Positions 27,139 to 36,558 of a stretch of 64,000 nt of DNA are shown in pieces. The position numbers and the translations under genes are program-made. Under the pieces are notes generated by a model. It did no database searches. It was given only the letters and a program-made list of their open reading frames with translations, and was not told where the DNA came from. The number at the start of each line of letters is the position of its first letter. The first letter of the stretch is position 1. The stretch is from the NCBI RefSeq assembly GCF_004358095.2, contig NZ_SMZJ02000005.1:62001-126000 (forward strand). Direction: 5' to 3'. The DNA is from Seonamhaeicola sediminis (GTDB lineage: Bacteria > Bacteroidota > Bacteroidia > Flavobacteriales > Flavobacteriaceae).

Positions 27139-27142
27139 TAAA

Positions 27143-27649
27143 ATGGCAGACGAAATAGTAAATCGAGTAGCGAATAGTAAGTTAGTCACTTTAGATCTTG
27201 AAGATTTTTACCCTAAAGGCAAACGCATTCTTTTTGATATTAAAGACTGGCTATTTGAAGGTTTTGTTTTGCGTGAAAAAGATTTTAGAGAACAAGCTAA
27301 AACTTTTGATTGGTCTCAATACCAAGATTGCTATGTAGCTTTAACCTGTAGTTCAGACGCTATTATACCTGGTTGGGCGTACATGCTTTTATCTGTTCAT
27401 TTAGAAACTTATGTTAAAAAAGTTGTTGTTGGTAATTTGGAAACATTAGAAACTTCAATTTATCAAGACATTATTAATAAAATAGCTATTAATGAATACA
27501 AAGACAAGCCAATTATTATTAAAGGTTGCTCAAACAAACCCGTACCTCAAAATGCCTATATCATGATTACAAACAGGCTGAAAACTGTTGCTAAATCCAT
27601 TATGTATGGTGAAGCCTGTTCTTCGGTACCGCTATACAAAAGCAAATAA
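27143..27649 (+). CDS. DUF2480 family protein
   Basis: A 168-residue cytoplasmic protein. The start at 27143 (MADEIVNRVANSKL) fits the family; the frame continues upstream into the cupin gene but without a better start. Recognised as DUF2480 by LEDFYPKGKRILFDIKDWL, WSQYQDCYVALTCSSDAIIPGWAY and the C-terminal VPLYKS. Contains several conserved cysteines (in TCSSD, KGCSNKPVP, GEACSSVP), so metal or cluster binding is conceivable. It ends the suf-associated run. No known biochemical function. Confidence 0.85.
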   Translation: MADEIVNRVANSKLVTLDLEDFYPKGKRILFDIKDWLFEGFVLREKDFREQAKTFDWSQYQDCYVALTCSSDAIIPGWAYMLLSVHLETYVKKVVVGNLETLETSIYQDIINKIAINEYKDKPIIIKGCSNKPVPQNAYIMITNRLKTVAKSIMYGEACSSVPLYKSK

Positions 27650-27721
27650 TTGCAAGTGACCTAAAGTGTTTTTTGGGTCTAACACTTATATTTACACAAA
27701 CTTTAACAATCTTATAAAAAC

Positions 27722-28648
27722 ATGAAAAAAGTATTACTATTATGTTTATTTTTTATTGGAGTATTTTCAATAAACGCTCAAACAAAAGAAGAATTACAAG
27801 CTAAAAAAGCAGAAAAAAAAGCAGAAGCTGATGCCGCTCTCAAAGAGGTTAAGGCTTTACAAGCACAAATTGATGCCATCCCTGGCTGGAGAACAGGTGC
27901 TTTTGGAACCATAGGTGGTAGTTTATCAAACTTTAATAATTGGTATGCACAAGGATCACCAAACAATAGCTCAGGAAATATTGGTTTTACCGTTAATGCC
28001 TATGCTAACTTAATCCAAGACAAATTCTTTTGGAGAAATGCCGTGACAACAAATCTTAATTGGGTAAAATTAGATGATAAAGACAATCCAAATGATGATG
28101 ATAGCTTTAACCCTACTACAGATGTATTTAACTTATCATCACTTTATGGTAGAAAATTAAGTGAAAAATTTGCTATTTCAGGAATGGGAGAATATAGAAC
28201 GACACTTTTAGACAATTTTAATGACCCAGGTTATTTAGACTTAGGGGTTGGTGCCACTTGGACACCCATTGAAAATCTTATAGTAGTTATACACCCTTTA
28301 AACTACAACTTTGTATTTAGTAGTGGTAATACTGTTTTTGAATCATCTTTAGGTGCAAAAATTGTTGCAGATTATACAAGGCAAATAGGCGCTATTAACT
28401 TCAAAACCAATTTTTCTACATTCCAGAGTTATAAAAGTGGAGACTACTCTAACTGGACATGGACTAACTCTTTTGGATACACCCTTTGGAAAATGATTGG
28501 TGTTGGTTTTGATTTTGGATTACGTAGTAACAAACAAGAAGCCTTAAACTACGCACTAGCTCAAACACCAGCTACAGCTACTGGGTTTGATGATGTTGAT
28601 AATGATTTACAAACCTATTGGACTATAGGATTAAGCTATAAATTCTAG
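27722..28648 (+). CDS. DUF3078 outer-membrane-type protein
   Basis: A 308-residue protein with a clear signal peptide (MKKVLLLCLFFIGVFSINAQ). Residues 21-55 are Lys/Ala/Glu-rich and predicted coiled coil; from GWRTGAFGTIGGSLSNFNNW on it is a DUF3078 beta-barrel domain ending in YWTIGLSYKF, typical of outer-membrane insertion. It follows the DUF2480 gene by 72 bases and has its own strong terminator. A -7-like TATATTTA lies at about 27688. Role unknown. Confidence 0.85.
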   Translation: MKKVLLLCLFFIGVFSINAQTKEELQAKKAEKKAEADAALKEVKALQAQIDAIPGWRTGAFGTIGGSLSNFNNWYAQGSPNNSSGNIGFTVNAYANLIQDKFFWRNAVTTNLNWVKLDDKDNPNDDDSFNPTTDVFNLSSLYGRKLSEKFAISGMGEYRTTLLDNFNDPGYLDLGVGATWTPIENLIVVIHPLNYNFVFSSGNTVFESSLGAKIVADYTRQIGAINFKTNFSTFQSYKSGDYSNWTWTNSFGYTLWKMIGVGFDFGLRSNKQEALNYALAQTPATATGFDDVDNDLQTYWTIGLSYKF

Positions 28649-28662
28649 GCTAAAACGATTAT

Positions 28663-28697
28663 AAAAAAGGGACTTATTATAAATAAGTCCCTTTTTT
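28663..28697. terminator. Strong bidirectional terminator between DUF3078 and hflX
   Basis: Perfect 16-bp arms (28663-28678 and 28682-28697) built on GGGACTTATT, flanked by A6 and T6, with a 3-base loop. It serves both convergent genes and nearly touches the hflX stop codon. Confidence 0.92.
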
Positions 28698-28698
28698 A

Positions 28699-29916
28699 TC
28701 ACTCCATATCCTCATAATTATAATCAGGATACAAAAAATGATTGTAGGGAAAACGCGTGATATGAATTTCTCTAACCTCATCATACACGCGTTTTTTAAA
28801 ATCCTCTAAGTTACTTTTGTTGATAGCAGAAATAAATAAAGCGTTATTGCCAATTTTACTCATCCAAGTATTTTTCCATTCTTCCAAGGTATAATTAGCC
28901 TTGGTTTTTTCGGTATCTAAGTCACCGTCATCTAAAGGTTCAGGTTTGTAAGCATCAATTTTATTAAACACCATAATAGTTGGCTTATCACCACTATCAA
29001 TTTCTCCTAAAATTTTGTTTACAGAATCTATATGCTCTTCAAAATTAGGGTGCGAAATATCTACCACGTGTAATAACAAATCGGCTTCTCTAACTTCATC
29101 TAATGTACTTTTAAAACTATCAACCAATTGGGTTGGTAATTTTCTAATAAATCCAACTGTATCACTTAGTAAAAATGGTAAGTTTTGGATTACCACTTTT
29201 CTTACTGTTGTATCTAGGGTTGCAAAAAGTTTATTTTCAGCAAAAACTTCACTCTTACTAATTACGTTCATTAAGGTTGATTTCCCCACATTTGTATACC
29301 CAACCAATGCCACTCGAACCATTTTACCACGATTACCACGTTGCACTGCCATTTGTTTATCAATAGTCTTGATTTTAGCTTTTAGTAATGCTATTTTATC
29401 ACGTACAATACGTCTATCGGTTTCAATCTCTGTTTCACCTGGACCGCGCATTCCAATCCCACCTTTTTGGCGCTCAAGATGCGTCCACATGCCTCTTAAT
29501 CGCGGTAGCAGATATTCACATTGTGCTAACTCAACTTGTGTTCTAGCATAACTGGTTTGGGCGCGTTGTGCAAAAATATCAAGGATTAAATTGGTTCTAT
29601 CTAAAACTTTTACGTTTAAAATCTTGCTGATATTTCGCTCTTGAGCTGCAGACAATTCATCATCAAAAATAGCGGTACCTACTTTGTTTTCTTCAATAAA
29701 TTGACGTACATCTTCCATTTTTCCAGACCCAATAAAAGTTTTGGGGTTTGGCATATCCATTTTTTGGGTAAAACGTGCTAATACTTCACCTCCTGCAGTG
29801 TAGGTTAAAAACTCTAACTCGTCTAAATATTCTTTAGATTGCGCCTCGTCTTGATCTTTAGTTATAATACCTATCAAAACCGCTTTCTCTAAAGCAATGT
29901 CCTTCTTTTCTATCAT
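28699..29916 (-). CDS. hflX: Ribosome-associated GTPase HflX
   Basis: A 405-residue GTPase that splits stalled or stressed ribosomes. The N-terminal HflX domain (GGEVLARFTQ, PKTFIGSGKMEDV, DDELSAAQERNI) is followed by a coiled linker with GPGETEIETDRR and the G domain: G1 GYTNVGKSTL, G3 DTVGFIRKLP, G4 NKID. Single gene. A TAACTTTG -7 element is 17 bases upstream. Confidence 0.95.
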   Translation of the reverse strand: MIEKKDIALEKAVLIGIITKDQDEAQSKEYLDELEFLTYTAGGEVLARFTQKMDMPNPKTFIGSGKMEDVRQFIEENKVGTAIFDDELSAAQERNISKILNVKVLDRTNLILDIFAQRAQTSYARTQVELAQCEYLLPRLRGMWTHLERQKGGIGMRGPGETEIETDRRIVRDKIALLKAKIKTIDKQMAVQRGNRGKMVRVALVGYTNVGKSTLMNVISKSEVFAENKLFATLDTTVRKVVIQNLPFLLSDTVGFIRKLPTQLVDSFKSTLDEVREADLLLHVVDISHPNFEEHIDSVNKILGEIDSGDKPTIMVFNKIDAYKPEPLDDGDLDTEKTKANYTLEEWKNTWMSKIGNNALFISAINKSNLEDFKKRVYDEVREIHITRFPYNHFLYPDYNYEDME

Positions 29917-29932
29917 AAATGTAAATAATATG

Positions 29933-29940
29933 CAAAGTTA
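29933..29940 (-). promoter_or_regulatory. -7 element (TAACTTTG) of hflX
   Basis: Plus-strand CAAAGTTA reads TAACTTTG on minus, 16 bases before the hflX ATG. No good -33 is seen. Confidence 0.45.
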
Positions 29941-29991
29941 CGTAATTGCATCCATTTTAATTTTTATATTTTTAAAACCAATTTTTAGAAA

Positions 29992-30960
29992 ATGAACGAT
30001 TTTTTTGGAGATATACCTGTGAAAGAGAACATGCAAACCATTGCTTTTTACAATGTAGAGAACTTATTTGATACTTATAAAGACCAACATACCAATGATA
30101 ATGATTTTTTACCTACTTCAGCTAAAAAATGGACTCCAAAACGCTATGAAAATAAACTTAGAAAATTAGGGTTTGCCATATCAAATATTGGAAGAAAAGA
30201 AACAGGAAAGCACCCTGCCCTTATTGGTATAGCCGAAGTTGAAAATGCCAAGGTTATTCAAAATCTTCTAGACTCTAAGCACTTAAAAGACTACAATTAT
30301 GGTTATGTACATTACGAATCACCTGATGAACGCGGTATTGATGTGGCATTAATATATGACAAAACTGCTTTTGAAGTCGCTCATTCTGAAACATTCACTG
30401 TAGCATTAACCGATGAGGATGGCTCTACAGATTATACTAGAGATATCCTATTAGTATCTGGCAAATTAGATGATGAACCTATTCATGTGATTGTTAACCA
30501 TTGGTCTTCTAGACGAGAGGGCACCCAAGAAAGTGAAAATAAACGATTGGCTTCCTCAGAAAAAGTTGGAGATATTCTTACTTTATTAAGAACCCAAAAC
30601 AACAACTCTAAAATAGTTATCATTGGCGATTTTAATGATGAACCACACAACAATAGTATTATAAGATTGGTTGAAAATCATGGGTTATATAATCCTTTTG
30701 AAACAATGCGTTCTTATAACAGAGGAACGGTTTCTAGATATAGGCAGTGGAGTTTATTTGATCAAATTTTCTTTACCACCAACTTTTTTAAAAGCTCTAA
30801 AGATGAATTTGAATACTACAATGCTAATATTTTTGATGAAGATTTCTTAAAGCAATTTAGAGGTAAGTTTAAAGGAGCTCCCTTTAGAACTTATGTTGGT
30901 AAAAAATATAAAGGAGGTTACAGTGACCACTTTCCTGTTTATACCATTTTCAAAAAGTAA
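29992..30960 (+). CDS. Endonuclease/exonuclease/phosphatase family protein, no signal peptide
   Basis: A 322-residue EEP-fold hydrolase (DNase I/ExoIII/phosphoesterase superfamily). Motifs in order: AFYNVENLFD, IGIAEVENAK, ERGIDVALIY, VNHWSSRREG, IIGDFNDEPHNN, FDQIFF and YSDHFPVYT, containing the metal-binding Asn/Glu and the catalytic Asp-His. No signal peptide is visible at this start, in contrast to its paralogue at 35485, with which it shares nearly every motif. It lies at one edge of a TonB receptor locus. Natural substrate (DNA, RNA or phosphoester) is not determinable. Confidence 0.85.
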   Translation: MNDFFGDIPVKENMQTIAFYNVENLFDTYKDQHTNDNDFLPTSAKKWTPKRYENKLRKLGFAISNIGRKETGKHPALIGIAEVENAKVIQNLLDSKHLKDYNYGYVHYESPDERGIDVALIYDKTAFEVAHSETFTVALTDEDGSTDYTRDILLVSGKLDDEPIHVIVNHWSSRREGTQESENKRLASSEKVGDILTLLRTQNNNSKIVIIGDFNDEPHNNSIIRLVENHGLYNPFETMRSYNRGTVSRYRQWSLFDQIFFTTNFFKSSKDEFEYYNANIFDEDFLKQFRGKFKGAPFRTYVGKKYKGGYSDHFPVYTIFKK

Positions 30961-30965
30961 TTAAA

Positions 30966-30985
30966 AAGCCTACCTAAGTAGGCTT
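30966..30985 (-). terminator. Terminator for the DUF5689 gene
   Basis: AAGCCTAC and GTAGGCTT pair around a 4-base loop; the T run follows on the minus strand, so it mainly ends the minus-strand TonB/DUF5689 transcript and may also act for the convergent nuclease gene. Confidence 0.7.
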
Positions 30986-31006
30986 ATCAAATGTTAACTG
31001 TCTATT

Positions 31007-32482
31007 TTAATAATCAATACTTATATCATCTAGCTCGAAGGTGCCATCAAAATCATCCTCACCACTACCAGTGTATTTAAAGGCAATATATATGGTTCCT
31101 GCTGTACAAGACAAATCTATAATTCCTGAATCAAACCAGGCTCCAAAGAAATCACTATCCTGGGTAATATAGCCATCTGCTAAAATACCCCACGTTGCCG
31201 AGTTAATACCTTCAGTAGTCCCATCCCAATCATTTGAAAAAAGTAATTCCATTTCACTACCATCGGAGAAACTATTTGATGTTTTATAAACCAAGGTTTC
31301 ATTATCTTGTGAATCTAAGTCAATAGCTGGAGAAATTAACCAAGCTACACTAGAAGCATCACCTGACCGGAAAGATCCAACTCTAGCTGAAACCCCTAAA
31401 GATGAGTTTGTTCCTCCAGAAGAATAGGCCTCCCAACCTTCAGTTCCTGATTCAATATAATTGGTCCATCCATTTCCTGAAATCAATGAACCTATAGATT
31501 GCGTCTCAAAATCATCAGCAAATAAATTATTTGATCCTTGTGAAGAAGCTAATCCACAACTTAGTTCTATAGGGTCACAACGTTCAGAATTATCAAAAGC
31601 AATATCAGCCCTACTATTTATTAATAAAACACTAAAATCATCTCTAAAATCACGACTAAATATTCCTTTGATAGATCCTCTTAATTGAGGCACAGGAAGT
31701 GATTTGAAATCAGCAAAGGTACTTGTCTGTAAAGTTAGTGTACTATTATCTGAACAACTCTCTAAAGTTCTAAATCCATCAAATTCGTCACTCACATCTC
31801 CTGCAAAGGTTTTATCTAATTCATTTCTATTTATCTGAACATCATCCAATTGAATAAACGTATTTTCATCTAACTCTGTCAATTCAGAAATTGTAGTAAC
31901 CTTTGGTTTAATTTCAGCTACTTCAGAACTTCTCATGATGAAATCTTTAAATTCATAAGCCTGAATTTGCCCTACTTGAGTCCCATCAGGTTTCCCTAAG
32001 ACCAATACCCCATTAGACTCTCCAATAGCTAACCCATTTAATTTGATATATACTTTACGTCCAAACTCATATGTATTATAAAGACTACTAACATTAACTT
32101 CTACCCTAAACCCTAAGCGCGGGTTTTCATCTGGGTTACTATCATCTGTATAATTTTGGATAATTAATTCCTCAAAAAAATTTCCAGCTTTATCACTTGA
32201 CACTATATATCCTGTAATATAAAGCTCTGCTTCATCGGTTTCAAAAACACCAATATCCCTTCCTCTTTCATTATCGTCAAGTTCTCCATCTTCATCTGCA
32301 TCGACAGCAGAAACATAGCGTTGTACCACTGCTTTAAATGTTGTGATATTATTTTCAGAAACATCAGGTTCATTAGTAGCTAAATTAGGAGTTGCATAAT
32401 CATCATCTTGTACACAGGATACCATTACAAATACAAATGCAACCACGCTTAAAAGGGTTAAAATTCTATTCACTTTATTCAT
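31007..32482 (-). CDS. DUF5689 lipoprotein with C-terminal choice-of-anchor J-type domain
   Basis: A 491-residue lipoprotein (signal MNKVNRILTLLSVVAFVF, lipobox VSC). The N-terminal DUF5689 domain (about 30-300; LYITGYIVSSDKAGNFFEEL, GRKVYIKLNGLAIG) has an OB-like look. It is followed by a jelly-roll domain (about 325-491; DDFETQSIGS, AYSSGGTNSSLG, SVAWLISPAIDL, GTFELDDISI) of the choice-of-anchor J/cleaved-adhesin type, which typically binds ligands. It is downstream of a TonB receptor (59-base gap), so it is probably the cell-surface partner lipoprotein of that receptor. Confidence 0.85.
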   Translation of the reverse strand: MNKVNRILTLLSVVAFVFVMVSCVQDDDYATPNLATNEPDVSENNITTFKAVVQRYVSAVDADEDGELDDNERGRDIGVFETDEAELYITGYIVSSDKAGNFFEELIIQNYTDDSNPDENPRLGFRVEVNVSSLYNTYEFGRKVYIKLNGLAIGESNGVLVLGKPDGTQVGQIQAYEFKDFIMRSSEVAEIKPKVTTISELTELDENTFIQLDDVQINRNELDKTFAGDVSDEFDGFRTLESCSDNSTLTLQTSTFADFKSLPVPQLRGSIKGIFSRDFRDDFSVLLINSRADIAFDNSERCDPIELSCGLASSQGSNNLFADDFETQSIGSLISGNGWTNYIESGTEGWEAYSSGGTNSSLGVSARVGSFRSGDASSVAWLISPAIDLDSQDNETLVYKTSNSFSDGSEMELLFSNDWDGTTEGINSATWGILADGYITQDSDFFGAWFDSGIIDLSCTAGTIYIAFKYTGSGEDDFDGTFELDDISIDY

Positions 32483-32541
32483 AATTAAGTTTTTCTAATT
32501 TTTGAAGATTTTTGTCTTCTCATTCTATATTAAATATTTTT

Positions 32542-35346
32542 TTAAAATCTAAAGTTTACGTTTACGAAATAAGTTGTTCCACGACCGTACCAATATCTTG
32601 AACCAAAGACTGGAGTGTCTAAACTTTTATCATCACGTAACTGTCTAAAATTAGCATTTCTACCTTGTTCAAAGCCTCCCGTTTTATATATCTCATCTAA
32701 GAGGTTATTGATACTGGCAAATATGCTAATATATTTATCTCCTAGTTTCCAAGACTTACCTCCAATTAGGTTTATTACCATGTAATCATCAAAACGTTCC
32801 TGTTTCAACAGTTCTCTAGCTAGGTCTTCATCATAATCATTAAATGGATTACCATCAAAATCGGTAGTGAAATTTTCAGATCGAATTAATGGACTAACAT
32901 CAATATATGTGTTAGTAAAAAAATTAGCCGTTGCCCCAACCCACCAATAATCTGGATCGCGATATTCAAATCCAATTGAATATGCTCTATGTGGTCCTGC
33001 AGCCAACTTGTAATCTTTTAAGTTTGATTTACCAAAATCTTTAAAGCCATCTACAAATCCAGCAGCAATTGATTCGTCATCAGCCTCTGTGGTTAAAAAT
33101 AGATTGGGATTATTGTCATAGGTAAATTGTCCTACAGAGGCAACTCCCCTAAACTTAATGGTTGGTGTTATTTGAGCTTCAACCCCCAATTCGCCCCCTA
33201 TGTGTCTTTTTTCTATCCCCTGAAGTATCTCTTGAATAAAGGCCGTATTATCACCTCCTATTCCGTCAGCAAAGAAAAATGATATTTCATTAGCATCTTC
33301 TATTTTAGTGTAGTATCCTGTTAATTTTGCATTTATTATTGGCGATCTATAAATATAGCTTGCATCTGAAGATAAAATTTTCTCTTCTGTAATATTAGGA
33401 ACCACATTATGATTTTCACGAGCATTAGAATAAGTATTACGTAGTGAAGGAGCCCTAGTAATATAACCTGCATTAATATCGAATACATGTTTTCCAGTAA
33501 GTTTATAAGTAAGGCCTCCTTTAGCACCAATACCTGTAAATGTTAACTTATCACCATAGCCAAGTGAGTTATCAGGAAAACCTCCATTTTGATAAATACC
33601 CTCTCTTTGATATTGTGTGTTGGTAATACTACCCGAAAGGTAAAAGTCTACCTTATTATATTTAAATTGTGCTTGTGCATAGCCACTAATTATATCTGCA
33701 AACAAATTATAATTATAAGCAAATCTATCTCCCTCTCCAACTAACCTATTTGGGTTTGCCAAGTCGTTTTGAGCTTCATCAATATTAGTTGCAAAAGCAT
33801 CAACATCTAAAAAGGTAGTTGCACCTAATAAATCAATAATTTCGGCAAAATTCTCAGACTTAAGTGACCTATAATTTAGTGCTGCATTAACTAAAATATT
33901 GTCATTTAACTCAGAACTAAAAATAGTATTAACTGTGAGCTGTTTGTCATCAGACCTATCTTCATAAAGAGCATAAATTGCATTACCTCCATTTTGAGCA
34001 TTCAAAATATTAGCTTCATAAAGCATATTCCAGTTTATTTGTCCGTCATTTATAAATTGTTGTTGAAGGCCATATGCCATACTTGTATTGTCTGGAAAGT
34101 TTCTCAAGGCATAACTTGGTAACTTTTGATAATAAGTGGGACTTGGGTTTAATGCTCCTCCCTCAGGAAAACCGTTAACTAAATCGGTGCCATTATTACT
34201 CAAACGGCTATTCCCTATTTTTCCAAATTGGTACCCTAAGTTTGTATTCAAGGTAGTTTTACTGGATAAATCCCAATAGTGGTTAAGCATCATTATAGGT
34301 TCCTCTACTTCCTTTATACGTGAATTGCGTTTTTCACCATTCTGCCACCCCCAATACTCATTATACTTAATATCTTTTAAATCAAATACCTCTTGGGTAT
34401 TAGGTGAAGACTTACCTCTTCTATTAGGTGCATATATGGAGGTAAAACTTAAACTATGCTTATCATTTATTTTCTTTTCAACCGATGCGAAAAAAGAATT
34501 TGAATCATACAACGTACCATCTTGAAACCCTTCATTTCCCCAACGTCTACCAATTGATAAAGTAAACGCCCAATCTCCTTCTATCATTCCACTGGAATAA
34601 CTAGCCATGAGTCTGTTTGTATAACTTCTATTTGAAGAGGAATAAGTTACTCTACCTCCAAGTCTTGCTTGAGTAGCTCTTACATTAATATTGGTAGTTC
34701 CTAGAATACCTCCAAAATTATAATTAGAGGGCGCCAACCCTATGGTTAGTTCTTGATTTCTAACTACATCATTTAAACCACCCCAATTACTCCATTGAGG
34801 TCTCCCATTAAATAATTTATTCATCTCTATGCCATTGATGAGTACTGATCCATTCTCTGAATCTAACCCTCTTACCCTAAAGAACGAAGGACTAAACTCA
34901 AAAGCTGCAGTCCTTTGGAAAACATTCATCGAAGATGCTAATAAACCAGAAATATTATCGGCTCCACTTTCATCATTATCTAGTTGATCATCAGATAGCA
35001 TTATAGTAAATAATTCTTCAGATGAAGAATCATCTACTTCCAAAGTCATATCAAATATTTTGACTGTTTGTTTTTCATTAACAACAATTGGAAATCTTTT
35101 AGTGATGTAACCTATTTTTGAAATTCTTAAAACTTGTTCTCCTAAAGGCACATTAGAAGCAAACAAAAATTCCCCATTATCTCCTGTTATCGTATTTAAC
35201 ATTGAGCCCTCAACTTCAACTATTACATCTGGAATAAGTCCAAAAGAAACAGCATCCCTAACACTCCCTTTTATTTGAGCTTGTTGCGCAGATGCTGAAA
35301 AAAACAAAAAAACTCCCAATAAAAAAATGAGTAATCTTTTATTCAT
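32542..35346 (-). CDS. TonB-dependent receptor beside a DUF5689 lipoprotein and two nucleases
   Basis: A 934-residue outer-membrane receptor. Signal peptide MNKRLLIFLLGVFLFFSASA; carboxypeptidase-like regulatory domain (about 25-115, IKGSVRDAVSFGLIPDVIVE); plug domain with SFFRVRGLDSENGSVLINGI (about 155-185); then a 22-stranded barrel ending in TTYFVNVNFRF. It imports a ligand using the TonB-ExbBD proton gradient. The ligand is inferred from neighbours: paralogous EEP-type nucleases on both sides suggest nucleotides, nucleic-acid fragments or phosphoesters. It lacks the classical SusD partner; the DUF5689 lipoprotein takes that position. Confidence 0.9.
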   Translation of the reverse strand: MNKRLLIFLLGVFLFFSASAQQAQIKGSVRDAVSFGLIPDVIVEVEGSMLNTITGDNGEFLFASNVPLGEQVLRISKIGYITKRFPIVVNEKQTVKIFDMTLEVDDSSSEELFTIMLSDDQLDNDESGADNISGLLASSMNVFQRTAAFEFSPSFFRVRGLDSENGSVLINGIEMNKLFNGRPQWSNWGGLNDVVRNQELTIGLAPSNYNFGGILGTTNINVRATQARLGGRVTYSSSNRSYTNRLMASYSSGMIEGDWAFTLSIGRRWGNEGFQDGTLYDSNSFFASVEKKINDKHSLSFTSIYAPNRRGKSSPNTQEVFDLKDIKYNEYWGWQNGEKRNSRIKEVEEPIMMLNHYWDLSSKTTLNTNLGYQFGKIGNSRLSNNGTDLVNGFPEGGALNPSPTYYQKLPSYALRNFPDNTSMAYGLQQQFINDGQINWNMLYEANILNAQNGGNAIYALYEDRSDDKQLTVNTIFSSELNDNILVNAALNYRSLKSENFAEIIDLLGATTFLDVDAFATNIDEAQNDLANPNRLVGEGDRFAYNYNLFADIISGYAQAQFKYNKVDFYLSGSITNTQYQREGIYQNGGFPDNSLGYGDKLTFTGIGAKGGLTYKLTGKHVFDINAGYITRAPSLRNTYSNARENHNVVPNITEEKILSSDASYIYRSPIINAKLTGYYTKIEDANEISFFFADGIGGDNTAFIQEILQGIEKRHIGGELGVEAQITPTIKFRGVASVGQFTYDNNPNLFLTTEADDESIAAGFVDGFKDFGKSNLKDYKLAAGPHRAYSIGFEYRDPDYWWVGATANFFTNTYIDVSPLIRSENFTTDFDGNPFNDYDEDLARELLKQERFDDYMVINLIGGKSWKLGDKYISIFASINNLLDEIYKTGGFEQGRNANFRQLRDDKSLDTPVFGSRYWYGRGTTYFVNVNFRF

Positions 35347-35403
35347 ACTTTAGTTTATAATTAATACTTTAAGTGTTACTAAATAATAATCATTTAATAT
35401 AAT

Positions 35404-35411
35404 CAAATTTA
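35404..35411 (-). promoter_or_regulatory. -7 element (TAAATTTG) of the TonB receptor/DUF5689 operon
   Basis: Plus CAAATTTA reads TAAATTTG on minus, 57 bases before the receptor start codon. A TTTG 12 bases further upstream is too close to be a normal -33. Confidence 0.4.
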
Positions 35412-35484
35412 TGATATTTAAATCAAATATCTACTTTTGACTTAAACTTTGTAACGAAAATAACAATAACGTAACTTTCCTTTA

Positions 35485-36540
35485 ATGAAAACTTTTACAA
35501 CCTTATTTCTTAGCTTATTCTTATTAGGAAACTCATTTATCTATTCCCAAGAAAAAAAGACTTATAAAATACATACTATTGCCTTTTATAATTTGGAAAA
35601 TTTGTTTGATACAGAAAACGACCCTAACAAATTTGATGAAGCTAGCCCTATAATGGAATTAAAAACAAACAATGAGCTAGTTTATAAAAAGAAAGTGAGA
35701 AATATGGCTAGAGTTATTGCTGACATTGGCAGTGAAATAACTAATAATTCTCCAGCAATAATAGGTGTTTCGGAAATTGAAAACAGAAAAGTTCTAGAAG
35801 ACCTCTTAAACGATTCATTACTTGTAGCTAAAAACTATGGGATTATTCATTACCACTCCCCAGATGCTCGAGGTATTGATGTAGCACTCTTATATCAAAA
35901 AAATATCTTTATACCAATATCAACAAGTAGTCATGAATTAAAAATCTATGATGATTTAACTAACAAACGTGTATATACTAGAGACCAATTGTTGGTTAGC
36001 GGAGAACTAGAAGGAGACCTTATACATTTGATAGTTACTCATTGGCCATCTAGAAGTGGTGGAGAAGCTAGAAGTAAGCCAAAGCGTATCGCTGCGGCAA
36101 AACTTAGTAAGCATTTGATTGATTCTCTTCAATCTAACAACCCTTATGCTAAAATTTTCTTGATGGGCGATTTAAATGATAACCCAACAGACGAAAGTGT
36201 AAAAAAGGTTTTAAAGCCAAAGTATAATAAAAAGAGCGTTAGCTTAAAAGGCATTTATAACCCTTATGAAAAATACTTTAAAGATGGTTTAGGAACCACA
36301 GCTTACAGGGATGCTTGGAGTTTATTTGACCAAATTTTATTTACCAAACCCTTACTTGAAAAAGATTATTCATCATTTAGATTTTATAAAGCGGGTATTT
36401 TTAACAAGCACTACTTAATTACCAAAAAGGGACAATATAAAGGCTATCCTTATAGAAGTTTTTCAAATGGCGGATTCACCAATGGTTTTAGCGATCACTT
36501 TCCGGTATTTGTTTATGTGATAAAAGAGGTTAAAGATTAA
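35485..36540 (+). CDS. Secreted endonuclease/exonuclease/phosphatase family protein
   Basis: A 351-residue EEP-fold hydrolase with a signal peptide (MKTFTTLFLSLFLLGNSFIYS, cleavage near SQ). Motifs AFYNLENLFD, IIGVSEIENR, ARGIDVALLY, VTHWPSRSGG, LMGDLNDNP, DQILF and FSDHFPVF contain the metal and catalytic residues of the family. It is divergent from the TonB receptor and paralogous to the leaderless-looking protein at 29992, from which it differs mainly by export. Likely cuts nucleic acids or phosphoesters outside the cytoplasm to feed the receptor. Confidence 0.87.
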   Translation: MKTFTTLFLSLFLLGNSFIYSQEKKTYKIHTIAFYNLENLFDTENDPNKFDEASPIMELKTNNELVYKKKVRNMARVIADIGSEITNNSPAIIGVSEIENRKVLEDLLNDSLLVAKNYGIIHYHSPDARGIDVALLYQKNIFIPISTSSHELKIYDDLTNKRVYTRDQLLVSGELEGDLIHLIVTHWPSRSGGEARSKPKRIAAAKLSKHLIDSLQSNNPYAKIFLMGDLNDNPTDESVKKVLKPKYNKKSVSLKGIYNPYEKYFKDGLGTTAYRDAWSLFDQILFTKPLLEKDYSSFRFYKAGIFNKHYLITKKGQYKGYPYRSFSNGGFTNGFSDHFPVFVYVIKEVKD

Positions 36541-36558
36541 CCTCGTAGGTCTTTTCAA

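Noticed and set aside
27068-27142. Extended N-terminus of the DUF2480 protein inside the cupin gene
   Set aside because: The extension is the cupin gene in another frame; the family starts at MADEIVNR.
29015-29551. A long open frame on plus inside hflX
   Set aside because: It is antisense to conserved hflX domains, its translation is Ser/Leu/Val-rich without motifs, and codon use fits a shadow of the real gene.
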